A DNA stretch of 64,000 bases from Candidatus Nanoarchaeia archaeon. Lineage in GTDB: Archaea > Nanobdellota > Nanobdellia > Woesearchaeales > SKIA01. Position numbers and translations under genes: made by a program. Shown piece by piece: positions 57,964-64,000 of the stretch. The stretch spans positions 1 through 64,000 of the forward strand of contig JANQNG010000065.1 of assembly GCA_028279685.1 (NCBI GenBank), read 5' to 3'. The notes under the pieces are model-generated. The model saw only the letters and a program-made list of their open reading frames with translations. It made no database searches and was not told the DNA's origin. How positions within the stretch are numbered: position 1 is the first letter of the stretch; every line of letters begins with the position of its first letter.

Positions 57964-59465
57964 TAGGCAACCCTCTTATTAACCACTTTTTCTTTTTCCT
58001 CTGGGAAAAAATTAATGATGTTGGTCTTTGCTGTTTTAAGATTAAATACTAATATCTTTGCTGGTTGAATATTAAATCCTAATTTTATGGTGTTTGGTGT
58101 ATGATCTTCCCAACAAGAACAGTTCATCATAACAACATTACGATATTGTGCGTAAGTCGCTGCGTGCACATGCCCTGTAACAAAAATGTCTGGAATGGTG
58201 TTAATAACCAAAGGATCTTCATCAGGATCTGGTACATAGAGTGATGATCCTATTGAAGGAGAAAGATGTCTTCTCTGTAATAAGTATTTCATAATCAAAT
58301 CAGGCCGCATAATACCTCCTTGTTTTAAAATACTAGGGACACGATCACCAAAATAAGTCATACTATAACCATGATAAACAAGTATATTAAAACCAGCAAA
58401 TCCTGTTGTTTTTCCTATATTCACAACACTAGGACTTGAAACCATCACAACATTTGGCAAGTCATAAAGTGCTTGAGCATATTTTTTCGATAGGGGAAGT
58501 TGAGGATCCGCTATTCTGCCAGGATCATGATTTCCAGGGGCAATAACGATTGTGATGTGTTCTGGTATTCTTTTAAGATATTCTGCTGCTTTATTGAATT
58601 GTTCTTTATCATTTTTTATAGTTATCTCATTCTCCTGGTTAGGAAAAATTCCTACACCTTCTATTAAATCTCCAACAATAAAAAAATATTTGACTTTTGC
58701 AGCCAGTGCTCTTTGCTTCTCATTACCAACTTCTTGATTAAGCCATTTAAGAAACTTCTCGAATTCTTCTTCAAGAAAATGCTTACTACAAAAATGAACA
58801 TCACTAGTAAAGATAGCTAATTCCTCTTCTGGTGCTTTTTTAAGCTCTTTGTTCGTTGGCACATCAGGAAAAAGCAAAGTATTTGCAAAGACAATCCCAT
58901 CACCTAATGAACCGACAAGACCAATAACCTCATCAAGCTGAATATCTCTTGCAATTTCGTATAATTCTGTGTTTTTGCGGGTGATAAGAACGCTAATAAC
59001 ACCTGTAAGATCTTCAATTTTAAAAATATAGTTCTCATTTTTTGTAAAATTTTTCTCTAATACTATGCCTATTGTCGCAACAGCATCTCCTTTATTCATT
59101 TTCTGGATCCTTGCAATGCTTGTGGCGTTATCAAGTTCTTGCCGCTGAAGTAACATGTTTTTTAACGCTTGAAATCTATGATTCATTAGCTTGACAAAAT
59201 CCTGAATCTCTCTACGTTGTGGTTTTTTTGTGTAATTCCAAACAACTTCTACTTTGTTTTCAGAAGGTAATTGCTGCTCTGTTCTTACATCAAGATATTT
59301 TTTTATTTTCTCTTGAAAATTCTCTTCTGACGCCTCTTGAATAATAGTTATTATTTTGTTCGCTTGTTCTTCTGTAAGTTTCTTTGACTTAAGATATGTG
59401 AGAAACACCTCATCTAGAATAAAGTCTTTTTCAAAGATTTCACTTACAATCTCTTGAACAGTCAT
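57963..59465 (-). CDS. polB: DNA polymerase D small subunit (DP1)
   Basis: 500 residues. N-terminal domain of low conservation, a middle OB-fold (GDAVATIGIVLEKNFTKNEN, GVISVLITRKNTELYEIARD), then the calcineurin-type phosphoesterase with AIFTSDVHFCSKHFLEEEF, YFFIVGDLIEGVGIFPNQ, VIAPGNHDPGRI, LVYHGYSMTYFGD and VTGHVHAATYAQY. The metal ligands D, H, D, N, H, H, H appear intact, so 3'-5' exonuclease activity is expected. It starts within the end of orc1 (4-nt overlap) and its stop overlaps DP2 by 1 nt. Confidence 0.96.
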   Translation of the reverse strand: MTVQEIVSEIFEKDFILDEVFLTYLKSKKLTEEQANKIITIIQEASEENFQEKIKKYLDVRTEQQLPSENKVEVVWNYTKKPQRREIQDFVKLMNHRFQALKNMLLQRQELDNATSIARIQKMNKGDAVATIGIVLEKNFTKNENYIFKIEDLTGVISVLITRKNTELYEIARDIQLDEVIGLVGSLGDGIVFANTLLFPDVPTNKELKKAPEEELAIFTSDVHFCSKHFLEEEFEKFLKWLNQEVGNEKQRALAAKVKYFFIVGDLIEGVGIFPNQENEITIKNDKEQFNKAAEYLKRIPEHITIVIAPGNHDPGRIADPQLPLSKKYAQALYDLPNVVMVSSPSVVNIGKTTGFAGFNILVYHGYSMTYFGDRVPSILKQGGIMRPDLIMKYLLQRRHLSPSIGSSLYVPDPDEDPLVINTIPDIFVTGHVHAATYAQYRNVVMMNCSCWEDHTPNTIKLGFNIQPAKILVFNLKTAKTNIINFFPEEKEKVVNKRVA

Positions 59466-60661
59466 AGTCCTAGCTCCACATTAAGAATGTTAAGTACTTT
59501 CTTTTTCACCTCTTGAGGAAGTCCAATTTTGATCTCTCTTGTTCTTCCATAGCGTCCTTTTGAGACAATTTTAGCGTTCACCACACCAAACATATCAAAC
59601 TCACCTATAATATCAGAAATTCTTCTTTGTGTGAGTGGTCGTAAATCAGTTTTATCACATAATTGCTTGTAAAATTCATAGACATCACCTGTGTAAACTT
59701 CATCTTTGCTGTTGCTAACAATTTGAATAATACTATACAAACATGCTTGAAATTGTTTTGGCTGATTTTTAACTAACTCCACAACCCTATCACGCTCTAT
59801 TTTATCCTCTGCTTCGTCTATTTGCTCTAGAGCTATACTATTTTTTCCTTCACGTTCTGCAATTTCTCCTGCTACTCTTAGAAGTTCTAGAGCTCGTCTT
59901 GCATCACCATGATCTCTGGCTGCGTAAGCAGCACACTTCTCTACAACACCTTGTTCCACAGTGTTTTTTTTGAATGCTTTCTCTGAACGTTGTCGAAGAA
60001 TATCTTGGATTTGTGGTGCATTGTAAGGAGGAAAAATAAGCTCTTCCTCACTTAATGAGCTTTTCACCCTGGGATCTAAATTATCTGCGAATGAGAGATC
60101 ATTACTAATACCAACAAGTGTTATGTGTGATTTTTCCAATTCTCCATTAATTCTTGTGAGATTATAAATTAAATCATCACCTGCTTTTTTAACTAATTGA
60201 TCAATTTCATCAAGAATTAAAAGAATAGGACACTCTTGGATATTAACAATCTTAAAAAACACATTGTAAACTTCATCAGTAGGAAGTCCTGTGATAGGTA
60301 ATTCTGTTCCTAACATCCTTGCAAGTTCTGCAACTAAACGATATTCAGTATCAGCAACTCTTTTTAATTTACAATTGACATAAAGTGTGATGATTTTTTT
60401 ATTGTTTTCGTTTGCTACTGTATTAATTTGTTGTATAACATGTTTCGCGCATAATGTCTTTCCTGTTCCAGTTTTTCCATACATAAAAACATTAGAAGGT
60501 TTATGTCCTTTGAGAATAGGTGCTAGGATTTTTGTTATTTTTGTTATTTCATTCTCTCTGTGGTTAATATCTTCAGGATGATAATTAGGTTGTAAAGCAA
60601 CTTTGTTTTGAAAGAAAGAATCTTGTTTCAGATAGTCTCGTAAGTAATCCTCTGCCCCCAT
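59462..60661 (-). CDS. cdc6: Orc1/Cdc6 replication initiator
   Basis: 399 residues from the ATG at 60661; the 17-codon upstream extension is rejected because a TATA-like TTTTTAAAAC lies ~28 nt before this ATG. AAA+ motifs: Walker A MYGKTGTGKTLC (residues 60-71), Walker B LLILDEIDQL, sensor 1 HITLVGISNDL, initiator-specific motif FADNLDPRVKSSLSEEELIF, sensor 2 region DHGDARRALELLR, and a C-terminal winged helix (TQRRISDIIGEFDMFGVVNA). It binds origins and loads MCM. First gene of the orc1-DP1-DP2 operon, directly beside a probable origin with two inverted ORB-like sites. Confidence 0.95.
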   Translation of the reverse strand: MGAEDYLRDYLKQDSFFQNKVALQPNYHPEDINHRENEITKITKILAPILKGHKPSNVFMYGKTGTGKTLCAKHVIQQINTVANENNKKIITLYVNCKLKRVADTEYRLVAELARMLGTELPITGLPTDEVYNVFFKIVNIQECPILLILDEIDQLVKKAGDDLIYNLTRINGELEKSHITLVGISNDLSFADNLDPRVKSSLSEEELIFPPYNAPQIQDILRQRSEKAFKKNTVEQGVVEKCAAYAARDHGDARRALELLRVAGEIAEREGKNSIALEQIDEAEDKIERDRVVELVKNQPKQFQACLYSIIQIVSNSKDEVYTGDVYEFYKQLCDKTDLRPLTQRRISDIIGEFDMFGVVNAKIVSKGRYGRTREIKIGLPQEVKKKVLNILNVELGL

Positions 60662-60821
60662 CAGTTGCAGTAGAAATAAAGGTTTTAAAAACATTGTGAT
60701 TGTGGAAAACATGGTTTCTGAGAGTTAAGTAAATAATATAATTGATATTAACTGTTTGTTTTATGTGTTTTTTGTAATAAAAATATTAATAGCTAAGAAG
60801 TGGTAAATTCAGTATGTGAGA

Positions 60822-60845
60822 GTCCCCTTCATTTCTTTTGGAAAA
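60822..60845 (-). other. ORB-like origin element, copy 1
   Basis: Minus-strand reading TTTTCCAAAAGAAATGAAGG then GGAC. Shares TTCCA.AAGAAAT.AA.GGG with copy 2 in opposite orientation and ends in a G run like archaeal origin recognition boxes. Confidence 0.65.
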
Positions 60846-61084
60846 TATGATATGTTGTTTTAGTTGTGTTTTTAGAGGTTTTTGCTTTCAAATTTAACCA
60901 TCTCAAGCTTTCTTCTATTGAATTGTTTTGTAAAATATATTTTCTAATAGTTGTTTTTTTCTTTAATATTTTATATACTATTTTTTGAAATATATTTATT
61001 ATATCATATATTATATTAACTTCTATATAGAAAGAAAAAGAAGAAGAAACAACCTAAAAAAGCACACAACATCACAAAATCAGA

Positions 61085-61109
61085 CTTCCATAAGAAATCA
61101 AAGGGTCAC
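61085..61109 (+). other. ORB-like origin element, copy 2
   Basis: Plus-strand reading CTTCCATAAGAAATCAAAGG then GTCAC. Mirror partner of copy 1 at ~265 bp; orientations are inverted, so the G-rich ends of both point outward from the AT-rich core. Confidence 0.65.
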
Positions 61110-61155
61110 TCAGGACAGTAAACAAATATTATTACATCACAACTAATTTGAAATT

Positions 61156-61563
61156 TCAAATTTTACTCTTAGGAGCGTATTTAGCACCACAAGCTTTACA
61201 TTTTAAGAAAATAACATCATTTTTTTTGGTTAATTCAGTTTCTGGTTTACTGCATTCTTTGCAAAAAACATAAGTATCTGCGTATTCTTTGATTTTTTCA
61301 TTAAGTTTCGTCGCTGGTATTTTGCTCATAAAAACAACAACATTTCCTCTAACATTCCCTTTCGTAGCTAATGTTTTATTTAAGAATTTAAGAAAATGAG
61401 GCATCTTTCTTCCTAAAGTATTACAAATTTGAGCAAGATTACTGATAATGGTTTTATTCCCTTCAATATGTCCAACAACATTAGGGATAACAAATCGTTC
61501 TTGTTGTTTACTCGTATCAACAAGCACATCATCAGCCCTTGCAAGCATCTTTTCATAATCCAT
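61156..61563 (-). CDS. Translation initiation factor aIF2 subunit beta
   Basis: 135 residues, standard length. Conserved segments: RFVIPNVVGHIEGNKTIISN, NLAQICNTLGRKMPHFLKFL, GNVRGNVVVFMSKIPATKLN, then the zinc ribbon YVFCKECSKPETEL...FLKCKACGAKYAPKS (CxxC twice). It is the beta subunit of the factor that delivers initiator tRNA to the small ribosomal subunit. A TATA box (GTTTATAAAG) lies ~27 nt upstream of the ATG, and an ATTATTTTCTATATRGAA element with a perfect 14-bp core is 27 bp further upstream. Confidence 0.93.
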   Translation of the reverse strand: MDYEKMLARADDVLVDTSKQQERFVIPNVVGHIEGNKTIISNLAQICNTLGRKMPHFLKFLNKTLATKGNVRGNVVVFMSKIPATKLNEKIKEYADTYVFCKECSKPETELTKKNDVIFLKCKACGAKYAPKSKI

Positions 61564-61604
61564 TTTTTATGAGAATAATGTTATGTTTATAAAGATGTGG
61601 TTGA

Positions 61605-61623
61605 ATTATTTTCTATATAGAAA
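61605..61623 (+). promoter_or_regulatory. ATTATTTTCTATATRGAA element, copy 6
   Basis: Reads ATTATTTTCTATATAGAAA; perfect palindrome TTTCTATATAGAAA at 61610-61623. It lies ~53 nt upstream of the aIF2-beta ATG and 27 bp from its TATA box, about one helical turn closer than at the other copies. A lone core TTCTATATAGAA also occurs at 61021-61032 inside the origin region. Confidence 0.7.
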
Positions 61624-61699
61624 TATAGATTGATTTAAAATTTACTTGTTTTTCGAATTTAATTTTTTCTATATGGTTGCTAATTGGTTGGTTTTTTGT

Positions 61700-61756
61700 A
61701 CTTACATTGTAGGTAAAATTACTTACTTTGTGAGTAAAAATACTTACATTGTAAGT
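61700..61756. promoter_or_regulatory. Triple palindromic operator, 21-bp spacing
   Basis: Three copies of the ACTTACAWTGTAAGT palindrome start at 61700, 61721 and 61742, exactly 21 bp (two helical turns) apart: ACTTACATTGTAGGT, ACTTACTTTGTGAGT, ACTTACATTGTAAGT. They are followed by a TATA box (ATATTTATATATGG) at ~61768-61780. Same sequence family as the operators at 13.28-13.33 kb. Confidence 0.78.
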
Positions 61757-61796
61757 GAAAATTAAGAAATATTTATATATGGTGGTGGGTTATTGA

Positions 61797-61850
61797 TTTT
61801 GTTCCCCATCTTTTATGCCAAGCTCGAAAGAGCTTGCTTTATTTTTTTTC
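61797..61850 (+). ncRNA. Possible ~50-nt RNA ending in a terminator hairpin
   Basis: After the TATA box at ~61770 the predicted start is near 61797. The sequence then runs ~20 nt into a hairpin CAAGCTC-GAAA-GAGCTTG (61819-61836, GNRA-type loop, 7-bp stem) and a T8 run (61842-61849), as in an intrinsic terminator. There is no open frame with a start codon in this span. A second promoter for the HTH gene follows. It could be a small RNA or simply attenuation of the leader. Confidence 0.4.
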
Positions 61851-61901
61851 TACAAAAATATTCTTTCCCTCGGGAAAAACGAAAAACATTTAAATAGTGT
61901 T

Positions 61902-61916
61902 ACTTACAATGTAAGT
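61902..61916. promoter_or_regulatory. Fourth ACTTACAWTGTAAGT operator before the HTH gene
   Basis: ACTTACAATGTAAGT, just 5 bp downstream of a TATA-like CATTTAAATAG (~61887-61897), where bound protein would block transcription start. A half-site ACTTACATTG (61935-61944) overlaps the TTG start of the gene. Together with the triple site upstream this suggests strong repression. Confidence 0.72.
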
Positions 61917-61941
61917 ATTAGGGTTTTGAGGGCTACTTACA

Positions 61942-62145
61942 TTGAATTACGGTGACGATGAGTTAGAGATTCCGACAGACATATTCAAAGATAGAGATCT
62001 TTCCGTACTCGAAATTCTTGTTGAATTCTTAAAAGATGAACAAAACATGACTTTTGCGCAAATCGCAAAAATACTCAATCGTGATGATCGTACAATATGG
62101 ACTTGCTATACAAGATCTAAGAAGAAAAGAGGTGGCAAGCCTTGA
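61942..62145 (+). CDS. Small HTH protein, 67 aa
   Basis: The start is TTG at 61942, preceded by GAGGG; no in-frame ATG exists. Sequence: EIPTDIFKDRDLSVLEILVE, FLKDEQNMTFAQIAKILNRD and DRTIWTCYTRSKKKRGGKP. The MTFAQIAKILNRDDRTIWT part is a sigma-region-4-like helix-turn-helix; short proteins of this form are frequent in DPANN genomes ahead of surface proteins (from memory). It overlaps the next gene by 4 nt (TTGA). Palindromic operators surround its promoter, so it may be the autoregulator or a target of another regulator. Confidence 0.72.
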   Translation: MNYGDDELEIPTDIFKDRDLSVLEILVEFLKDEQNMTFAQIAKILNRDDRTIWTCYTRSKKKRGGKP

Positions 62146-64000
62146 AAATTCTTCTCAATGCTCGTTCAAGACTTGATAACTTACGGGCTAAAATTTTAGA
62201 GCTAGATAGAAAAAAGCAAAGTATACAGACATTTTGGGAAGATCTTTATGCACGCTATCAGACAGGAAGTATCACATCAGAACAATTCTTTTCGATATCA
62301 AAAGAGGAATTAGGAACTAAAGAGCCTGCTGTTGCTATTGCAAACATCAGCCACAAAATAGAGAGATCAAAAGAAAAAGCGGAATCTCTTAAAATAAAAC
62401 TTGCTCAAAAACCAGTAAATTTGAATTTCAATACAGGTTTTGTTGGAGCATTCATTGTTCTTGTGGTTGGTTTGTTTTTAATGAATTATTTTGGGTTTAC
62501 TGGTGCTTTGCTTGGATTACAAGAAGCTGATGAAATCTCATTAGACATATCATTCGACGAATCAACAACATATCTTGTTCAAATAGAAGATACTATTACA
62601 TCATTTTCAATTGATGGTCGTCTAATAGGTGATGGTGTTGCAGAAGTTTATCTCATTTATGAAAATGAGCGTTATCTTGTTGCACATCTTGATGCAAATG
62701 ATCTTGGAGGTGGATTGCCGCTAATATCTGGTAATGTTGTTGGTATTATAGATGATGTTAATGAATCAGAAGAGAACATATCAGATATTATTGAAAATAA
62801 CGACACAATATTGAATGAAAGCGCTGTCGAAAATATCATAGAAGAAGTTAGTGATTCTGTTGGAGAAACAACAAATATTACAGAAAGTAATGAAACTTCT
62901 CTAAATATTTCTCTTAATATAGGTGAATGGAACATCACCAATATCACAATAGAAAACACCACAACAGACATTACTAACATTTCTGTTGAAAATATCACAA
63001 ACATATCTTTAGAAAACATCACAGAAATTACAAAAGTGACAAATATCTCTATGGAGAACATAACAGATGTCAAGGAGATAGAGAATATTTCTGTAGAAGA
63101 TTTAACAAACACAACGAATATATCAAATATCACCGTCTCTAACGTCACTGAGACAGAGGAAGAAGAGGGCCCTCAAAACCCTGCTCTCTTCTTTCCTTTT
63201 TCTTTTTTTTGTGAAGAAACATGCAAAAATCTCGAAGTGAAAGGTCCTCTTGTGCTTGAAATCAGATTGGACGAAGGTGTTATTCTGGAACTTGAGAAAG
63301 CAACATATCAAGTAAAAGAAGAAATACCAGAAGAAGAACCCATCGATTCAAGTATGACACCAGAAGATCTAACTTTTGTTGTCGATAAAGAAAGCTACAC
63401 AATAGGAGAAAAAGTACATCTTACCATCATACCTGCAGGAAGTTTGTTTTCTATTCATGTTGAGAGTCCTTCAACCAGTTTCTTCACAACAACACCTGAA
63501 TTTGAAGTATATGAAGCAGGAACATACATTATTAACATGCTAATTATCTATCAAGATATATCAAGAAGAATAAAAAAAGACATTGTTGTTGGCAACATAT
63601 CAAATGAAACAGTTCTTGATTTGAATATCACAGAAATAACAAATGAAACATTGGTTGCTGAGCTCAAAAAGAGAATAAATCTTACAAAAGTGAAAGAGGA
63701 AGTAATTGAAGAGGTTGTGCAAAAAGAGAAAGCAAGAGTGATTGTCAAGTACAAAAAAAGCTTTCTTGAACAGTATAGAGAAAAGAAAACCCAACAAATC
63801 ACTGAAGAAAAACCCGAAAAGAAAGGCTTAGTTAGCGTTGCTGGTGCTGCAATAGATGTTATGGAGGAATTTGCGTTTGAAGCTACACAAACAGGCAATA
63901 TCTCATTAAATATTTCAGATTCTGAAGTGTTTGCTACTGCTGTTGTGAATGCTACAGAACTTGAGGAACTTGCTTATACTTCTGTTGTAGAAGAAGTGTT
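62142..64000 (+). CDS. Large N-glycosylation-sequon-rich surface protein, partial
   Basis: Frame open from TTG 62142 to the window end (619 codons, no stop). AGAGGTGG lies 7 nt before the start, and the start overlaps the HTH stop. The first ~95 residues are a charged, probably coiled-coil cytoplasmic part (LDNLRAKILELDRKKQSIQT), then one membrane helix (TGFVGAFIVLVVGLFLMNYF), then an external region. Residues ~243-337 consist largely of N-[ITVE]-[TS] units (about 17 sequons), for example NITNITIENTTTDITNIS, which would be heavily glycosylated if the organism glycosylates Asn. A Cys pair (CEETC) and beta-rich domains follow (VVDKESYTIGEKVHLTIIPA), and later a highly charged helical region. 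Confidence 0.75.
   Translation, partial: MKILLNARSRLDNLRAKILELDRKKQSIQTFWEDLYARYQTGSITSEQFFSISKEELGTKEPAVAIANISHKIERSKEKAESLKIKLAQKPVNLNFNTGFVGAFIVLVVGLFLMNYFGFTGALLGLQEADEISLDISFDESTTYLVQIEDTITSFSIDGRLIGDGVAEVYLIYENERYLVAHLDANDLGGGLPLISGNVVGIIDDVNESEENISDIIENNDTILNESAVENIIEEVSDSVGETTNITESNETSLNISLNIGEWNITNITIENTTTDITNISVENITNISLENITEITKVTNISMENITDVKEIENISVEDLTNTTNISNITVSNVTETEEEEGPQNPALFFPFSFFCEETCKNLEVKGPLVLEIRLDEGVILELEKATYQVKEEIPEEEPIDSSMTPEDLTFVVDKESYTIGEKVHLTIIPAGSLFSIHVESPSTSFFTTTPEFEVYEAGTYIINMLIIYQDISRRIKKDIVVGNISNETVLDLNITEITNETLVAELKKRINLTKVKEEVIEEVVQKEKARVIVKYKKSFLEQYREKKTQQITEEKPEKKGLVSVAGAAIDVMEEFAFEATQTGNISLNISDSEVFATAVVNATELEELAYTSVVEEV

Larger units (their letters stand above)
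60713..61155. other. Probable replication origin (oriC) upstream of cdc6
   Basis: A 443-bp gap without genes between cdc6 and the end of aIF2-beta. Two copies of a ~25-bp element face each other: minus strand 60822-60845 (TTCCAAAAGAAATGAAGGGG, then AC) and plus strand 61085-61109 (TTCCATAAGAAATCAAAGGG, then TCAC). Both resemble archaeal ORB sites (TTCCA..GAAAC..AGGGG). Between them is a very AT-rich stretch, especially ~60960-61020, suited to unwinding. An Orc1/Cdc6 gene next door supports the call. Confidence 0.75.

Noticed and set aside
60713-61155. A hidden gene in the AT-rich gap beside cdc6
   Set aside because: No frame with start, length and plausible codon use; the inverted ORB-like sites explain the gap better.
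62672-63148. 158-codon minus-strand frame rich in Val, Ser and Phe
   Set aside because: Antisense of the NIT/NIS tract in the surface protein; it arises from AT-rich repeated codons.
1-64000. CRISPR arrays, rRNA and tRNA genes
   Set aside because: No regularly spaced direct repeats of 25-40 bp with spacers were found, nor the conserved blocks of rRNA or cloverleaf tRNA.

Overview
The window is archaeal. It encodes a TATA-binding protein, MCM, both subunits of the archaea-specific DNA polymerase D, an Orc1/Cdc6 initiator, Hef, aIF2-beta, RNase P Rpp30, TrmB and stand-alone Lrp/AsnC-type regulators. Many starts lie about 26 nt downstream of a TATA box, as in leaderless archaeal transcripts. 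The DNA is AT-rich and the genes are short and tightly packed. Large secreted proteins with type-IV-pilin-like or signal-peptide N termini, plus bacterial-style genes such as an RsuA/RluB pseudouridine synthase, suggest a DPANN-type archaeon (Woesearchaeota/Pacearchaeota-like). That placement is inference. No rRNA, tRNA or CRISPR array was seen.

Layout. 0-12.6 kb: a block of secreted Cys-rich proteins on the minus strand (1143, 1597, 403 and 326 aa) with a Memo-family gene, interrupted by ~100-bp inverted-repeat elements. 12.6-24.5 kb: RNA processing and metabolism (Rpp30, pseudouridine synthase, tRNA thiolation enzyme with a ubiquitin-like sulfur carrier, glutamate dehydrogenase, dCTP deaminase) mixed with toxin-antitoxin modules, one of them decayed. 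24.6-26.5 kb: a scrambled locus with three copies of one gene's 3' part and a duplicated piece of the pepA 3' end. 26.4-34.8 kb: aminopeptidase, an endonuclease-IV-like protein, SGNH hydrolase, ThpR, TBP, a secreted Cys protease and a family of small secreted proteins. 34.9-40.3 kb: mcm with an RPA-like gene, then a divergent pair consisting of the regulator nrtR and an apt-X-X'-Nudix operon with two matching operators between them. 40.3-53 kb: toxin-antitoxin modules, SpoIIM-like, Hef, membrane proteins, a TraB-like protein and TrmB. 53-61.2 kb: the replication operon orc1-DP1-DP2 (DP2 carries an intein) next to a probable replication origin. 61.2-64 kb: aIF2-beta, then an HTH gene translationally coupled to a sequon-rich surface protein that runs off the window.

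Regulatory structure is unusually readable. (i) An 18-bp element, consensus ATTATTTTCTATATRGAA, sits about 37-41 bp upstream of the TATA box (27 bp in one case) of at least five genes and also upstream of tbp. (ii) The palindrome ACTTACAWTGTAAGT occurs twice before a toxin-antitoxin operon and four times around the HTH/surface-protein operon. (iii) Two 9-7-9 operators lie between nrtR and apt. (iv) Perfect dyads sit in the tbp, HPP-gene and trmB promoter regions.

The best candidates for something undescribed are the NrtR-linked apt-X-X'-Nudix operon, the ATTATTTTCTATATRGAA regulon, and the ~100-bp elements whose arms covary. All functional calls come from reading motifs by eye. No database search was run.
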